Source: JAVBLG01 sp031553655
Lineage (GTDB): Bacteria; Desulfobacterota; Desulfovibrionia; Desulfovibrionales; Desulfovibrionaceae
Length of the DNA stretch: 16,645 bases
Assembly: GCA_031553655.1 (NCBI GenBank)
Contig: JAVBLG010000036.1
Location: 1-16,645 of the forward strand
Reading direction: 5' to 3'
This document shows positions 6,103 to 12,262 of this stretch, piece by piece (the stretch's first letter is position 1; each line of letters starts with the position of its first letter). The position numbers and the translations under genes were made by a program. The notes below the pieces were generated by a model. It did no database searches. It saw only the letters and a list, made by a program, of their open reading frames with translations, and had not been told where the DNA came from.

Positions 6103-7373
6103 GCCATCTGACCGGCCCTTATGTAACCGGCCTGAAATGCGTGGTTTGCGGGCAGGAATACAAGCCCGGCGAAGTTGATTACGTTTGCCCGAAACACGGC
6201 AACGAAGGCATACTCGATTTTTGCTACGACTATGAAAAAGCCGCGCGCGACTTCAATCCCAAGGCTCTGGCCGAAAGCCGCGAGCAGGGCATGTGGCGTT
6301 ATCGCGCCCTGTTGCCCCTGCCCGTGGATGCCGCCGTGCCGCCGCTGTTCACCGGCGGAACCCCGCTTTACGAAGCCCCGCGCCTGAGCTCGCGCTATGG
6401 CGTAGGCAAGGTGCTGCTGAAAGATGACGGGCGTTCGCCCACAGCTTCGTTCAAAGACCGGGCCTCGGCCCTGGCCGTGGCCCTGGCCAAGGCCAAAGGC
6501 GCGGATTTGGTAGCCACCGCCAGCACCGGCAATGCCGCCGCCGCTTTGGCCGGTATGTCGGCGGCCATGGATCAGCCTTGCGTCATTTTTGTGCCCGCCG
6601 CCGCGCCCCCGGCCAAAATAGCCCAGCTTCTGGCCTATGGAGCCAAGGTGTTTGCCGTTAAGGGCAGCTATGACCAGGCTTTTGAGCTTTGCCTCGCGGC
6701 TTGTAAACGCTTCGGCTGGTACAACCGCAACACCGCCTACAACCCGGCCATGGCCGAAGGCAAAAAAACCGCGTCTTTCGAGCTGTGCGAGCAGATGGGC
6801 TGGAAAGCCCCGGACGCGCTTTTTGTGAGCGTGGGCGACGGCTGCATTATTGCCGGTCTGCACAAAGGGCTGAAGGATCTGCTGGCTATGGGCCTTATTT
6901 CGAAAATGCCGCGCATCTATGGCATTCAGGCCGCCGGCAGCGATTACATGACCCAGGCTTTTGAAAAGAATGAAGACGTATTCAGCAAAGCGCCCATAGA
7001 CGCTCAAACCGTGGCCGACTCCATAAGCGCCGGTCTGCCCCGCGACCGGGTCAAGGCCATGGCCGCCGTGCGCGAAAGCAATGGCGCTTTCATGCGCGTG
7101 CCTGACGAGGCCATTCTGGCCGCCATTCCCGAACTGGCCCGCTTGAGCGGCGTTTTTGCCGAACCGGCGGCGGCCACGGCCCTGGCCGGGCTGAAACTTG
7201 CTTCGGAAAGGAAGCTTGTGGGCAAGGATGAAACCGTGGCCCTGATGATTACCGGTTCGGGCCTAAAAGACATCAATTCGGCCGTCAAGGCGGCCGGAAG
7301 CGCCGGTTTTGAGCCGGTGCTGGTGGAGCCGGGGGAAGCCTCGCTTGCGGCTGTTGAAAAATCCTTAAAGTAA
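6099..7373 (+). CDS. thrC: Threonine synthase
   Basis: A PLP enzyme of fold type II that converts O-phospho-L-homoserine to threonine in the cytoplasm. The N-terminus carries a small zinc-ribbon-like segment (C14, C17, C30, with H33 nearby), seen in many longer threonine synthases. The PLP lysine is K119 in SPTASFKDR, followed by the phosphate-binding loop TASTGNAAAAL. The glycine-rich motif VSVGDGCIIAGLHKG and the block SISAGLPRDRVKAM match the family, and a conserved ITGSGLKD segment lies near the C-terminus. Length (424) is normal. The start overlaps the TPR gene's stop. The upstream phosphorylation gene thrB is not in the window. Related threonine dehydratase-type enzymes are possible in principle, but the zinc ribbon and the SFKDR block favour ThrC. 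Confidence 0.92.
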   Translation: MSHLTGPYVTGLKCVVCGQEYKPGEVDYVCPKHGNEGILDFCYDYEKAARDFNPKALAESREQGMWRYRALLPLPVDAAVPPLFTGGTPLYEAPRLSSRYGVGKVLLKDDGRSPTASFKDRASALAVALAKAKGADLVATASTGNAAAALAGMSAAMDQPCVIFVPAAAPPAKIAQLLAYGAKVFAVKGSYDQAFELCLAACKRFGWYNRNTAYNPAMAEGKKTASFELCEQMGWKAPDALFVSVGDGCIIAGLHKGLKDLLAMGLISKMPRIYGIQAAGSDYMTQAFEKNEDVFSKAPIDAQTVADSISAGLPRDRVKAMAAVRESNGAFMRVPDEAILAAIPELARLSGVFAEPAAATALAGLKLASERKLVGKDETVALMITGSGLKDINSAVKAAGSAGFEPVLVEPGEASLAAVEKSLK

Positions 7374-7396
7374 CTTTTTTTTAACCCGAAAACTTT

Positions 7397-7438
7397 GCGA
7401 ACCCGGATTAGAAAGTTTACTTTTTAATCCGGGTTCGC
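7397..7438 (+). terminator. Strong hairpin between thrC and cbiK
   Basis: GCGAACCCGGATTA (7397-7410) pairs perfectly with TAATCCGGGTTCGC (7425-7438) around a 14-base loop. It ends only 11 bases before the cbiK ATG. No T-tract follows it on the plus strand, so termination is uncertain; it could instead control cbiK translation or protect the thrC mRNA end. Confidence 0.55.
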
Positions 7439-7449
7439 TAAACTTGAGT

Positions 7450-8238
7450 ATGAAAAAAGGTATCTTGCTGGCCGCGTTTGGGGCCATGGGCCGTCAGAGC
7501 CAGTTTGCGCTGAAATTGGTGGAGGAAGAAGCGCGCAGACGCTTTCCCGGAGTGGGACTGCGTTGGGCCTTCACTTCTCCGCTGGTGCGCGAGAGACTGG
7601 CCGACGCCAGGCAGAAAACCGACTCGGTACGCAAGGCCTTGCAGAAAATGTATTTTGAAAAATTTACCCATGTGGCCGTGCAACCGTTGCATTTGATTCC
7701 GGGGGCGGAATATGCCGACATCGTGGCCGAGGCCGAGTCTATGAGTGGTCAGCGGGGTTTTGCCGAGGTTCGCGTGGGCTTGCCCCTGCTCACGGGAGAC
7801 TGCCGGGCGGCGGCCCGCGCCGTTCTGGCGCATTTGCCTGAAGGGCGGGCCAAAGAGGAAGCCGTGGTTTTTATGGGGCATGGCGCAAAACATTCCGCGC
7901 ACAGCCTTTACGAAGAGCTGGCCAGAGCCGTAGCCTACGAAGACAGGTTGGTTTTTATCGGCACAATGAATGGATCGGCCAATATTGATGCCGTTCTGGC
8001 CGGATTAAGCGTTTCCGGAGTTCGCGTGGCCTGGCTGCTGCCCCTGCTTGCGGTCATAGGCCGTCACGCCCTGCACGACATGGCCGGAAACGGCCGAGAA
8101 TCGTGGAAGGCTCGTATTGAAGAGGCCGGAATAACCTGTCGCCCCGTGCTCAAGGGCATGGTTGAGTATTCGGCTTTTGTGAATTTATGGCTCGATAATC
8201 TGGAACAGGCCATGGCTGACGGGGAAAATCGCCATTAA
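7450..8238 (+). CDS. cbiK: Sirohydrochlorin cobaltochelatase, CbiK type (cytoplasmic form)
   Basis: CbiK inserts Co2+ (or Fe2+ when making siroheme) into sirohydrochlorin. The 262-residue protein has the class II chelatase architecture in two halves: GILLAAFGAMG at the N-terminus and the metal-site histidines H144 in FMGHGAKHS and H206 in VIGRHALHD, which match the catalytic pair of Salmonella CbiK. The VQPLHLIPGAEY segment (77-88) also fits. There is no signal peptide, so this corresponds to the cytoplasmic form rather than the periplasmic heme-associated form known in Desulfovibrio. I start at ATG 7450. A TTG two codons earlier (7444) would add two residues. Neither has a good ribosome-binding site, since the hairpin at 7397-7438 occupies the usual place. 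With cobT it points to corrinoid synthesis, and siroheme is also needed for sulfite reduction. Confidence 0.93.
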   Translation: MKKGILLAAFGAMGRQSQFALKLVEEEARRRFPGVGLRWAFTSPLVRERLADARQKTDSVRKALQKMYFEKFTHVAVQPLHLIPGAEYADIVAEAESMSGQRGFAEVRVGLPLLTGDCRAAARAVLAHLPEGRAKEEAVVFMGHGAKHSAHSLYEELARAVAYEDRLVFIGTMNGSANIDAVLAGLSVSGVRVAWLLPLLAVIGRHALHDMAGNGRESWKARIEEAGITCRPVLKGMVEYSAFVNLWLDNLEQAMADGENRH

Positions 8239-8315
8239 AGCGGATTGTCAGTGACGCGACTGCGCGCATGGATTATGGGCCTTTAACGCATATCCAACAT
8301 TGGAATGTAAAAAAA

Positions 8316-9131
8316 ATGTACATAAAAATTTTGCTGGCATTGTTGATGTTTGTTTCAGGCTGCGCCGCCGGGGCCGGAGCCGGTGCCGGAACGCCTTCTG
8401 AAACCGCTTCTCCCAAAAGCGGTGTTTATATCTTCAACCCCTTTATACACAGCCGTTTGCCCAGCAGCGAGGCCTCGCCGGAGAAGCAGGCCATGCTGAA
8501 ACAGTTGGGAGGCAAGTCCAGCAACATTCAGGATGAAGTCGCCAAGCGCCCTCGCTGGCGTGAAGAAGTCTACCCTATAATTTTCGGCCCCAAATCCGGC
8601 AAGCATGAAGTTCTGGTTTTTATTGATTTCAGCAAGGACAGCTCCCTTGGCGTATGGCGGGAGCTTATAGCCGCCAAAGATAAAATGAATCCCAAGGACA
8701 CCACTGTGGCCGTTTTCGGCGTTAGCGGCGAAAAATATGGTACCGAGCTGATGGGTTGCGGCATATGGGTCAGCTATGCCTATCCGGCCCAAGGCATGGC
8801 CTATTTCAACCATGTGCTCACCTCCTGGGATGCGGCCAAAAAAGCGCAAGTGAAGAAATACGGCAAGGCCAAAAATTTTGTATATGAATACGACTCTGTC
8901 TCAAGCGACGACGAGCAGCCCTTCATCTATTCCTTCATGAACAAATTCAAACTGCCCGATGGAGACTTGACCGAGGTTATCAAATATGGATTTGACGCGG
9001 GCAATGTAAACGCCTTCGAAGCCAGAAACGTGGCCGCCAATTACGGCGTTAAAACTTTTCCAGGTATTGTGGTTGACGGCGCGGCGTTGAAAAACCCCAA
9101 GGCGTCCGACATCCTCAAAGCTTTAAAGTAA
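8316..9131 (+). CDS. Predicted lipoprotein with a thioredoxin-like region lacking CxxC
   Basis: A 271-residue exported protein. The N-terminus MYIKILLALLMFVSGC is a lipoprotein signal with lipobox VSGC, so C16 would be lipidated, followed by a flexible Gly/Ala linker. I start at ATG 8316, with GGAA about 10 bases upstream. An in-frame ATG at 8268 has no ribosome-binding site and would bury the signal. The segment KHEVLVFIDFSKDSSLGVWREL (three codons longer on either side) resembles the first strand and active-site helix of DsbC/DsbG-like thioredoxin folds, and GVKTFPGIVVDG near the C-terminus resembles the cis-proline strand. The redox CxxC is absent: serine and valine take its place, and only one other cysteine remains (GTELMGCGIW). 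A binding or chaperone role is more likely than thiol exchange. It is followed after 8 bases by the hybrid kinase, so the two probably share an operon. The thioredoxin assignment is inference. Confidence 0.72.
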   Translation: MYIKILLALLMFVSGCAAGAGAGAGTPSETASPKSGVYIFNPFIHSRLPSSEASPEKQAMLKQLGGKSSNIQDEVAKRPRWREEVYPIIFGPKSGKHEVLVFIDFSKDSSLGVWRELIAAKDKMNPKDTTVAVFGVSGEKYGTELMGCGIWVSYAYPAQGMAYFNHVLTSWDAAKKAQVKKYGKAKNFVYEYDSVSSDDEQPFIYSFMNKFKLPDGDLTEVIKYGFDAGNVNAFEARNVAANYGVKTFPGIVVDGAALKNPKASDILKALK

Positions 9132-9139
9132 GTATTATC

Positions 9140-10678
9140 GTGTCGGACGTATCCATCAGCATGCTCGAGAGCGTTCTTAACGGAATGGACGCCTATCTCT
9201 ACGTCTCCGATCCGGAGACGGACGAGATATTGTTTATCAACGATAAAATGCGCGAACACTTCGGCATCAAGTCCGCCGGAGTTGGCGAAATATGCTGGAA
9301 AACCCTGCAAAGCGGCATGGAATCACGCTGTCCTTTTTGCCCCATGCATCAATTGTCGGCCAATCCAGGAGCGATTGTGGAATGGGAGGAACACAACACC
9401 GCCACCTTACGTTATTACAAAAATACCGACCGGCTGATCGCCTGGCCGGATGGGCGCATGGTGCACTTGCAGCACTCCGTGGACATAACCGGGCTCAAAG
9501 AGGCCGAACTCGCCACGATCGCCGCCAGAGAGGAAGCGGAAAAATCCAACCGGGCCAAAAGCGACTTCCTGGCCCGTATGAGCCATGAAATGCGAACGCC
9601 CATGAACGCCATCATCGGCATGGGGGTAATGGCTCTTAAATCCGTCAATGTCGAAAGCAAGGACTATTGCCTCAAAAAAATATCCTCCGCCTCCCGGCAT
9701 CTGCTGGGCATAATCAACGACGTTCTGGATATGTCCCAGATCGAGGCCGGCAAAATGGAACTGGCCTGCGACGATTTCGATCTGGAAGAAACAATCGAAA
9801 CAATTGTTGATATGCTTGACGAAAAAATGGCCCAAAAAGGCCATGTGCTCAAGATTGACGTCGCCCCGGATGTGCCGCGCCGCATAATAGGCGACAAGCA
9901 GCGCCTGAGCCAGACCCTGACCAACATGCTTTCCAACGCCGTGAAGTTTACACCGGAAAAGGGCAAACTGGCCCTTGAAGCGCGCCTGGAGGAAAAAAAC
10001 GGCGCGGAATGTACGCTGCGCTTCAATGTGCGCGACAACGGCATAGGCATAGCAAAAGAGCAATTGGAAAAGCTGTTCCGCCCGTTCGAACAGGGCGACG
10101 GAGGCATCGCCAGGCGCTTTGACGGCACCGGCTTGGGTCTTGTAATCTGCAAGAGACTCGTGGAATTGATGGGCGGGCAAATCCGTGTTGAATCCGACCC
10201 GGACAAAGGCTCATGCTTTAGTTTTACCGTAAAGGTCGCCGCGGCCCGGAATGGCCTTCAGCTCCATACGGAAGCCACGCCGTCAGCTCTTCCCCGTTTT
10301 GACGGGCAAACCGTGCTTCTTGCCGAAGATAATGACATTAACGGAGAAATAGTGCGGGCCATGCTTGAGGAAGCCGGTCTGAACATGCGCCTGGCAATGG
10401 ACGGCAGGCAGGTCGTGGAAACATTCGCCCAAAATCCCGACGGCTACTCCCTTATCTTCATGGACGTGCACATGCCCGAAATAGACGGGCTTGAGGCTAC
10501 CAGGCGCATTCGAGCCATGCCCGTGCCCAGGGCCAAAAGCATACCCATAGTGGCCATGACCGCCAATGTATTCAAAGGCGATGTCGAAAAATGCCTGGCC
10601 GCCGGAATGAACGCACATGTGGGCAAGCCGTTGGAAGTGGATGAGGTGTATAAGGTTTTGAGCAAGTTTGTCAGATAA
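9140..10678 (+). CDS. Soluble hybrid histidine kinase with cysteine-containing PAS domain and receiver
   Basis: A 512-residue cytoplasmic sensor kinase with no membrane segment. Domains in order: an N-terminal PAS-like sensor (about 8-118) with the pair C64 and C67 in SRCPFCPMHQL; a short helical linker (120-140); a HisKA dimerisation domain with phospho-acceptor H149 in MSHEMRTPMNAIIG; a HATPase domain with N-box N266, DNGIGI (299-304) and GTGLGL (329-334); and a C-terminal receiver (about 390-510) with acidic pair E396/D397, phospho-acceptor D442 in MDVHMPEIDG, T474 and K496. All catalytic residues are intact. There is no output domain, so phosphate must pass on to an HPt or other partner not in the window. 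The start is a GTG 8 bases after the lipoprotein stop; an in-frame ATG at 9161 would remove seven residues. The CxxC in the sensor could bind metal or sense redox state, by inference only. Confidence 0.93.
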   Translation: MSDVSISMLESVLNGMDAYLYVSDPETDEILFINDKMREHFGIKSAGVGEICWKTLQSGMESRCPFCPMHQLSANPGAIVEWEEHNTATLRYYKNTDRLIAWPDGRMVHLQHSVDITGLKEAELATIAAREEAEKSNRAKSDFLARMSHEMRTPMNAIIGMGVMALKSVNVESKDYCLKKISSASRHLLGIINDVLDMSQIEAGKMELACDDFDLEETIETIVDMLDEKMAQKGHVLKIDVAPDVPRRIIGDKQRLSQTLTNMLSNAVKFTPEKGKLALEARLEEKNGAECTLRFNVRDNGIGIAKEQLEKLFRPFEQGDGGIARRFDGTGLGLVICKRLVELMGGQIRVESDPDKGSCFSFTVKVAAARNGLQLHTEATPSALPRFDGQTVLLAEDNDINGEIVRAMLEEAGLNMRLAMDGRQVVETFAQNPDGYSLIFMDVHMPEIDGLEATRRIRAMPVPRAKSIPIVAMTANVFKGDVEKCLAAGMNAHVGKPLEVDEVYKVLSKFVR

Positions 10679-10680
10679 TT

Positions 10681-10732
10681 TTTGGGGGAAGGAAGGAAAA
10701 ATTTTAAAAAATTGTTCCTTCCTTCCCCCAAA
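10681..10732. terminator. Long hairpin between convergent genes
   Basis: Bases 10681-10698 (TTTGGGGGAAGGAAGGAA) are perfectly complementary to 10715-10732, an 18-bp stem with a 16-base AT-rich loop. It lies right after the hybrid kinase stop and before the end of the convergent dpaL gene, so it could stop transcription from both sides. Neither side has a good T-tract outside the stem. Confidence 0.6.
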
Positions 10733-10795
10733 CCCCCATCCATCCTTTCAAAACTCTCGTTTGTCGGTGCCGGGGGGCGGTATTCCGGTTATTCT

Positions 10796-12019
10796 CTATC
10801 GCACTGCCGGATCATTATGACTGCCGAACCAGATCACCTTGCGGTACATATCCGGCGAAGTGTCACCTTCAGTGCTGATTAAAAGCACGCGGGAGCCGGG
10901 TCCAAGACCCAGCTGGCGGCGCAGTTCGGCCCCGTCGGGATGCTGCATAATATATTGCAGCGCGCCGCAGGTGGCCGCGCCTGATTCCCCGGCCACAATC
11001 GGTTTGTCATCACGCAGGGGCGAGGCCAGAATGCGCATGCCGTTGGCCGCGATATAGTCGGGACAAGACATGTAGGCCTTGGCATAGTCACGCAGAATGG
11101 GCCAGCCGATGGTGTTGGGCTCGCCGCAGGCCAGACCGGCCATAAGCGTGGAAAGATCTCCGCCCACATTGTGCGGTTTGCCGTCATTGGCCAGAGCAGA
11201 CTGATAAATGCAGTCGGCGGCATTGGGTTCCACAACCACGGCCGTGGGCATACGCTTGCCGAGCGCCGCGGCCATGCAGCCAAGCACGGCCGAAGCAAAA
11301 GAGCCTACGCCCGCCTGAAGGAAAATGTGCGTGGGAGCCACTGTGCCCATGGCCCGGAGCTGCTCCATGGCTTCCACCGCCAAAGTGGTGTACCCCTGCA
11401 TAATCCAGGTGGGAATGTTCTCATAACCTTCCCAAGCCGTATCCTGCACCATAATCCAGCCGTGCTCCTGCGCCATCTTGTTGGAAAGGCGCACGGCGTC
11501 GTCGTAATTCAAATCAGTAATGCTGGCTTCGGCCTTGTGGAACTGGATGTTGGCCAAACGGGTGGGGTCAGAGCCCTTGGGCATGTAAACCACCGCTTTC
11601 TGGTGCATCTGCTCGGCCGTCCAGGCTACGGCCCGGCCGTGATTGCCGTCGGTTGCCGTGGTAAAGGTAATAGGACCCAGCTTGTGGCGTATGGGCTCGG
11701 AGCACAGCTCCACCGGATTGGTGTCGCCTATGTCGCAGCCAAGACGATCGGCCATATAGCGGCCCATGGCGTAAGATGCGCCCAACACTTTGAAGGCGTT
11801 GAGGCCGAAACGGAAACTCTCATCCTTTATCCACAGCCCGCCAAGGCCGAAATGTTCCGCAAGGTCGGTCAGCGGCACCAGCGGCGTGGGCGAATATTGG
11901 GCAAAACCAGAGTGGAACTTCCGGGCCTTTTCCGCCTGCTCCTGAGACAAAATATCAAGAGCGGCCCCTTCTCCGGGCTGCTTCACCGCATTGTTGATGA
12001 CATATTTTATTTGAGACAT
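10796..12019 (-). CDS. dpaL: Diaminopropionate ammonia-lyase
   Basis: A PLP fold type II enzyme that degrades 2,3-diaminopropionate to pyruvate and ammonia in the cytoplasm. The 407-residue sequence shows the PLP lysine K77 in FGLNAFKVLGAS, the loop TATDGNHGRAVAW with D124, D193 in VQDTAWEGYENIP, and the glycine loop LQAGVGSFASAVLG. K77 matches the E. coli (YgeX) lysine, and D124 and D193 lie close to its catalytic aspartates D120 and D189. The C-terminal GESGAATCGAL and LLISTEGDTSPDMYRKV blocks also fit. AAGGAGAG lies about 7 bases before the ATG. A sigma-54-type promoter and paired upstream sites lie directly ahead, suggesting induction by an enhancer-binding protein, as for the E. coli ygeX locus beside the putative sigma-54 activator gene ygeV. 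It is convergent with the hybrid kinase and has no operon partner here, so substrate uptake is unassigned. Confidence 0.95.
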   Translation of the reverse strand: MSQIKYVINNAVKQPGEGAALDILSQEQAEKARKFHSGFAQYSPTPLVPLTDLAEHFGLGGLWIKDESFRFGLNAFKVLGASYAMGRYMADRLGCDIGDTNPVELCSEPIRHKLGPITFTTATDGNHGRAVAWTAEQMHQKAVVYMPKGSDPTRLANIQFHKAEASITDLNYDDAVRLSNKMAQEHGWIMVQDTAWEGYENIPTWIMQGYTTLAVEAMEQLRAMGTVAPTHIFLQAGVGSFASAVLGCMAAALGKRMPTAVVVEPNAADCIYQSALANDGKPHNVGGDLSTLMAGLACGEPNTIGWPILRDYAKAYMSCPDYIAANGMRILASPLRDDKPIVAGESGAATCGALQYIMQHPDGAELRRQLGLGPGSRVLLISTEGDTSPDMYRKVIWFGSHNDPAVR

Positions 12020-12054
12020 GGAATGCTCTCCTTAGCGTAATTCATGCCAAGCAT

Positions 12055-12071
12055 AGCAAGGAGAGTTCCAA
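12055..12071 (-). promoter_or_regulatory. Sigma-54 (-24/-12) promoter for dpaL
   Basis: The minus strand reads TTGGAACTCTCCTTGCT, against the consensus YTGGCAC-N5-TTGCW. The GG and GC dinucleotides have the correct spacing and only one core base differs. Transcription would begin near 12043-12045, about 25 bases before the ATG, leaving room for the AAGGAGAG ribosome-binding site. Confidence 0.7.
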
Positions 12072-12126
12072 TTCGCTCCACCCTAATAAAAACAGAGAGT
12101 TGCCTTTGGATGAACCTTGTGAAAAG

Positions 12127-12159
12127 CCTCTCGAAATGAGACTGTTATCAAAGTGAGAC
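12127..12159 (-). promoter_or_regulatory. Paired upstream activator sites for dpaL
   Basis: Two related sites on the minus strand share GTCTCA-y-TT-y-GA: 12144-12159 and 12127-12142, with equivalent positions 17 bases apart. They lie about 85-115 bases upstream of the predicted sigma-54 start, a typical distance for an enhancer-binding protein. The cognate activator gene is not in the window. Confidence 0.45.
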
Positions 12160-12207
12160 AACTGCGAATGTGAAAAAAAGCATTCATGAGAAAAATGTTT
12201 AGAAAAA

Positions 12208-12239
12208 GCAAGGCCCCCGGATTGCTTCGGGGGCCTTGC
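12208..12239 (-). terminator. Rho-independent terminator of hysBA
   Basis: GCAAGGCCCCCG (12208-12219) pairs perfectly with CGGGGGCCTTGC (12228-12239), with an 8-base loop, and on the minus strand is followed by TTTTTCT. It lies 23 bases after the TAA at 12263-12265. Its position supports the hysA end used here rather than the internal TGA. Confidence 0.9.
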
Positions 12240-12262
12240 ATATATTCGGTCATTAAAGCGTG

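Noticed and set aside
6084..7007. 307-codon minus-strand frame opposite thrC
   Set aside because: It is antisense to a well-supported threonine synthase gene and has no recognisable motif, with low-complexity Gly/His/Ala content; GC-rich codon bias opens such frames.
8268..8315. Upstream ATG extending the lipoprotein by 16 residues
   Set aside because: It has no ribosome-binding site and would place charged residues ahead of a clean lipoprotein signal that starts at 8316.
11171..12040. 289-codon plus-strand frame opposite dpaL
   Set aside because: It is antisense to dpaL, lacks family motifs and overlaps the dpaL ribosome-binding site; a shadow of codon bias.
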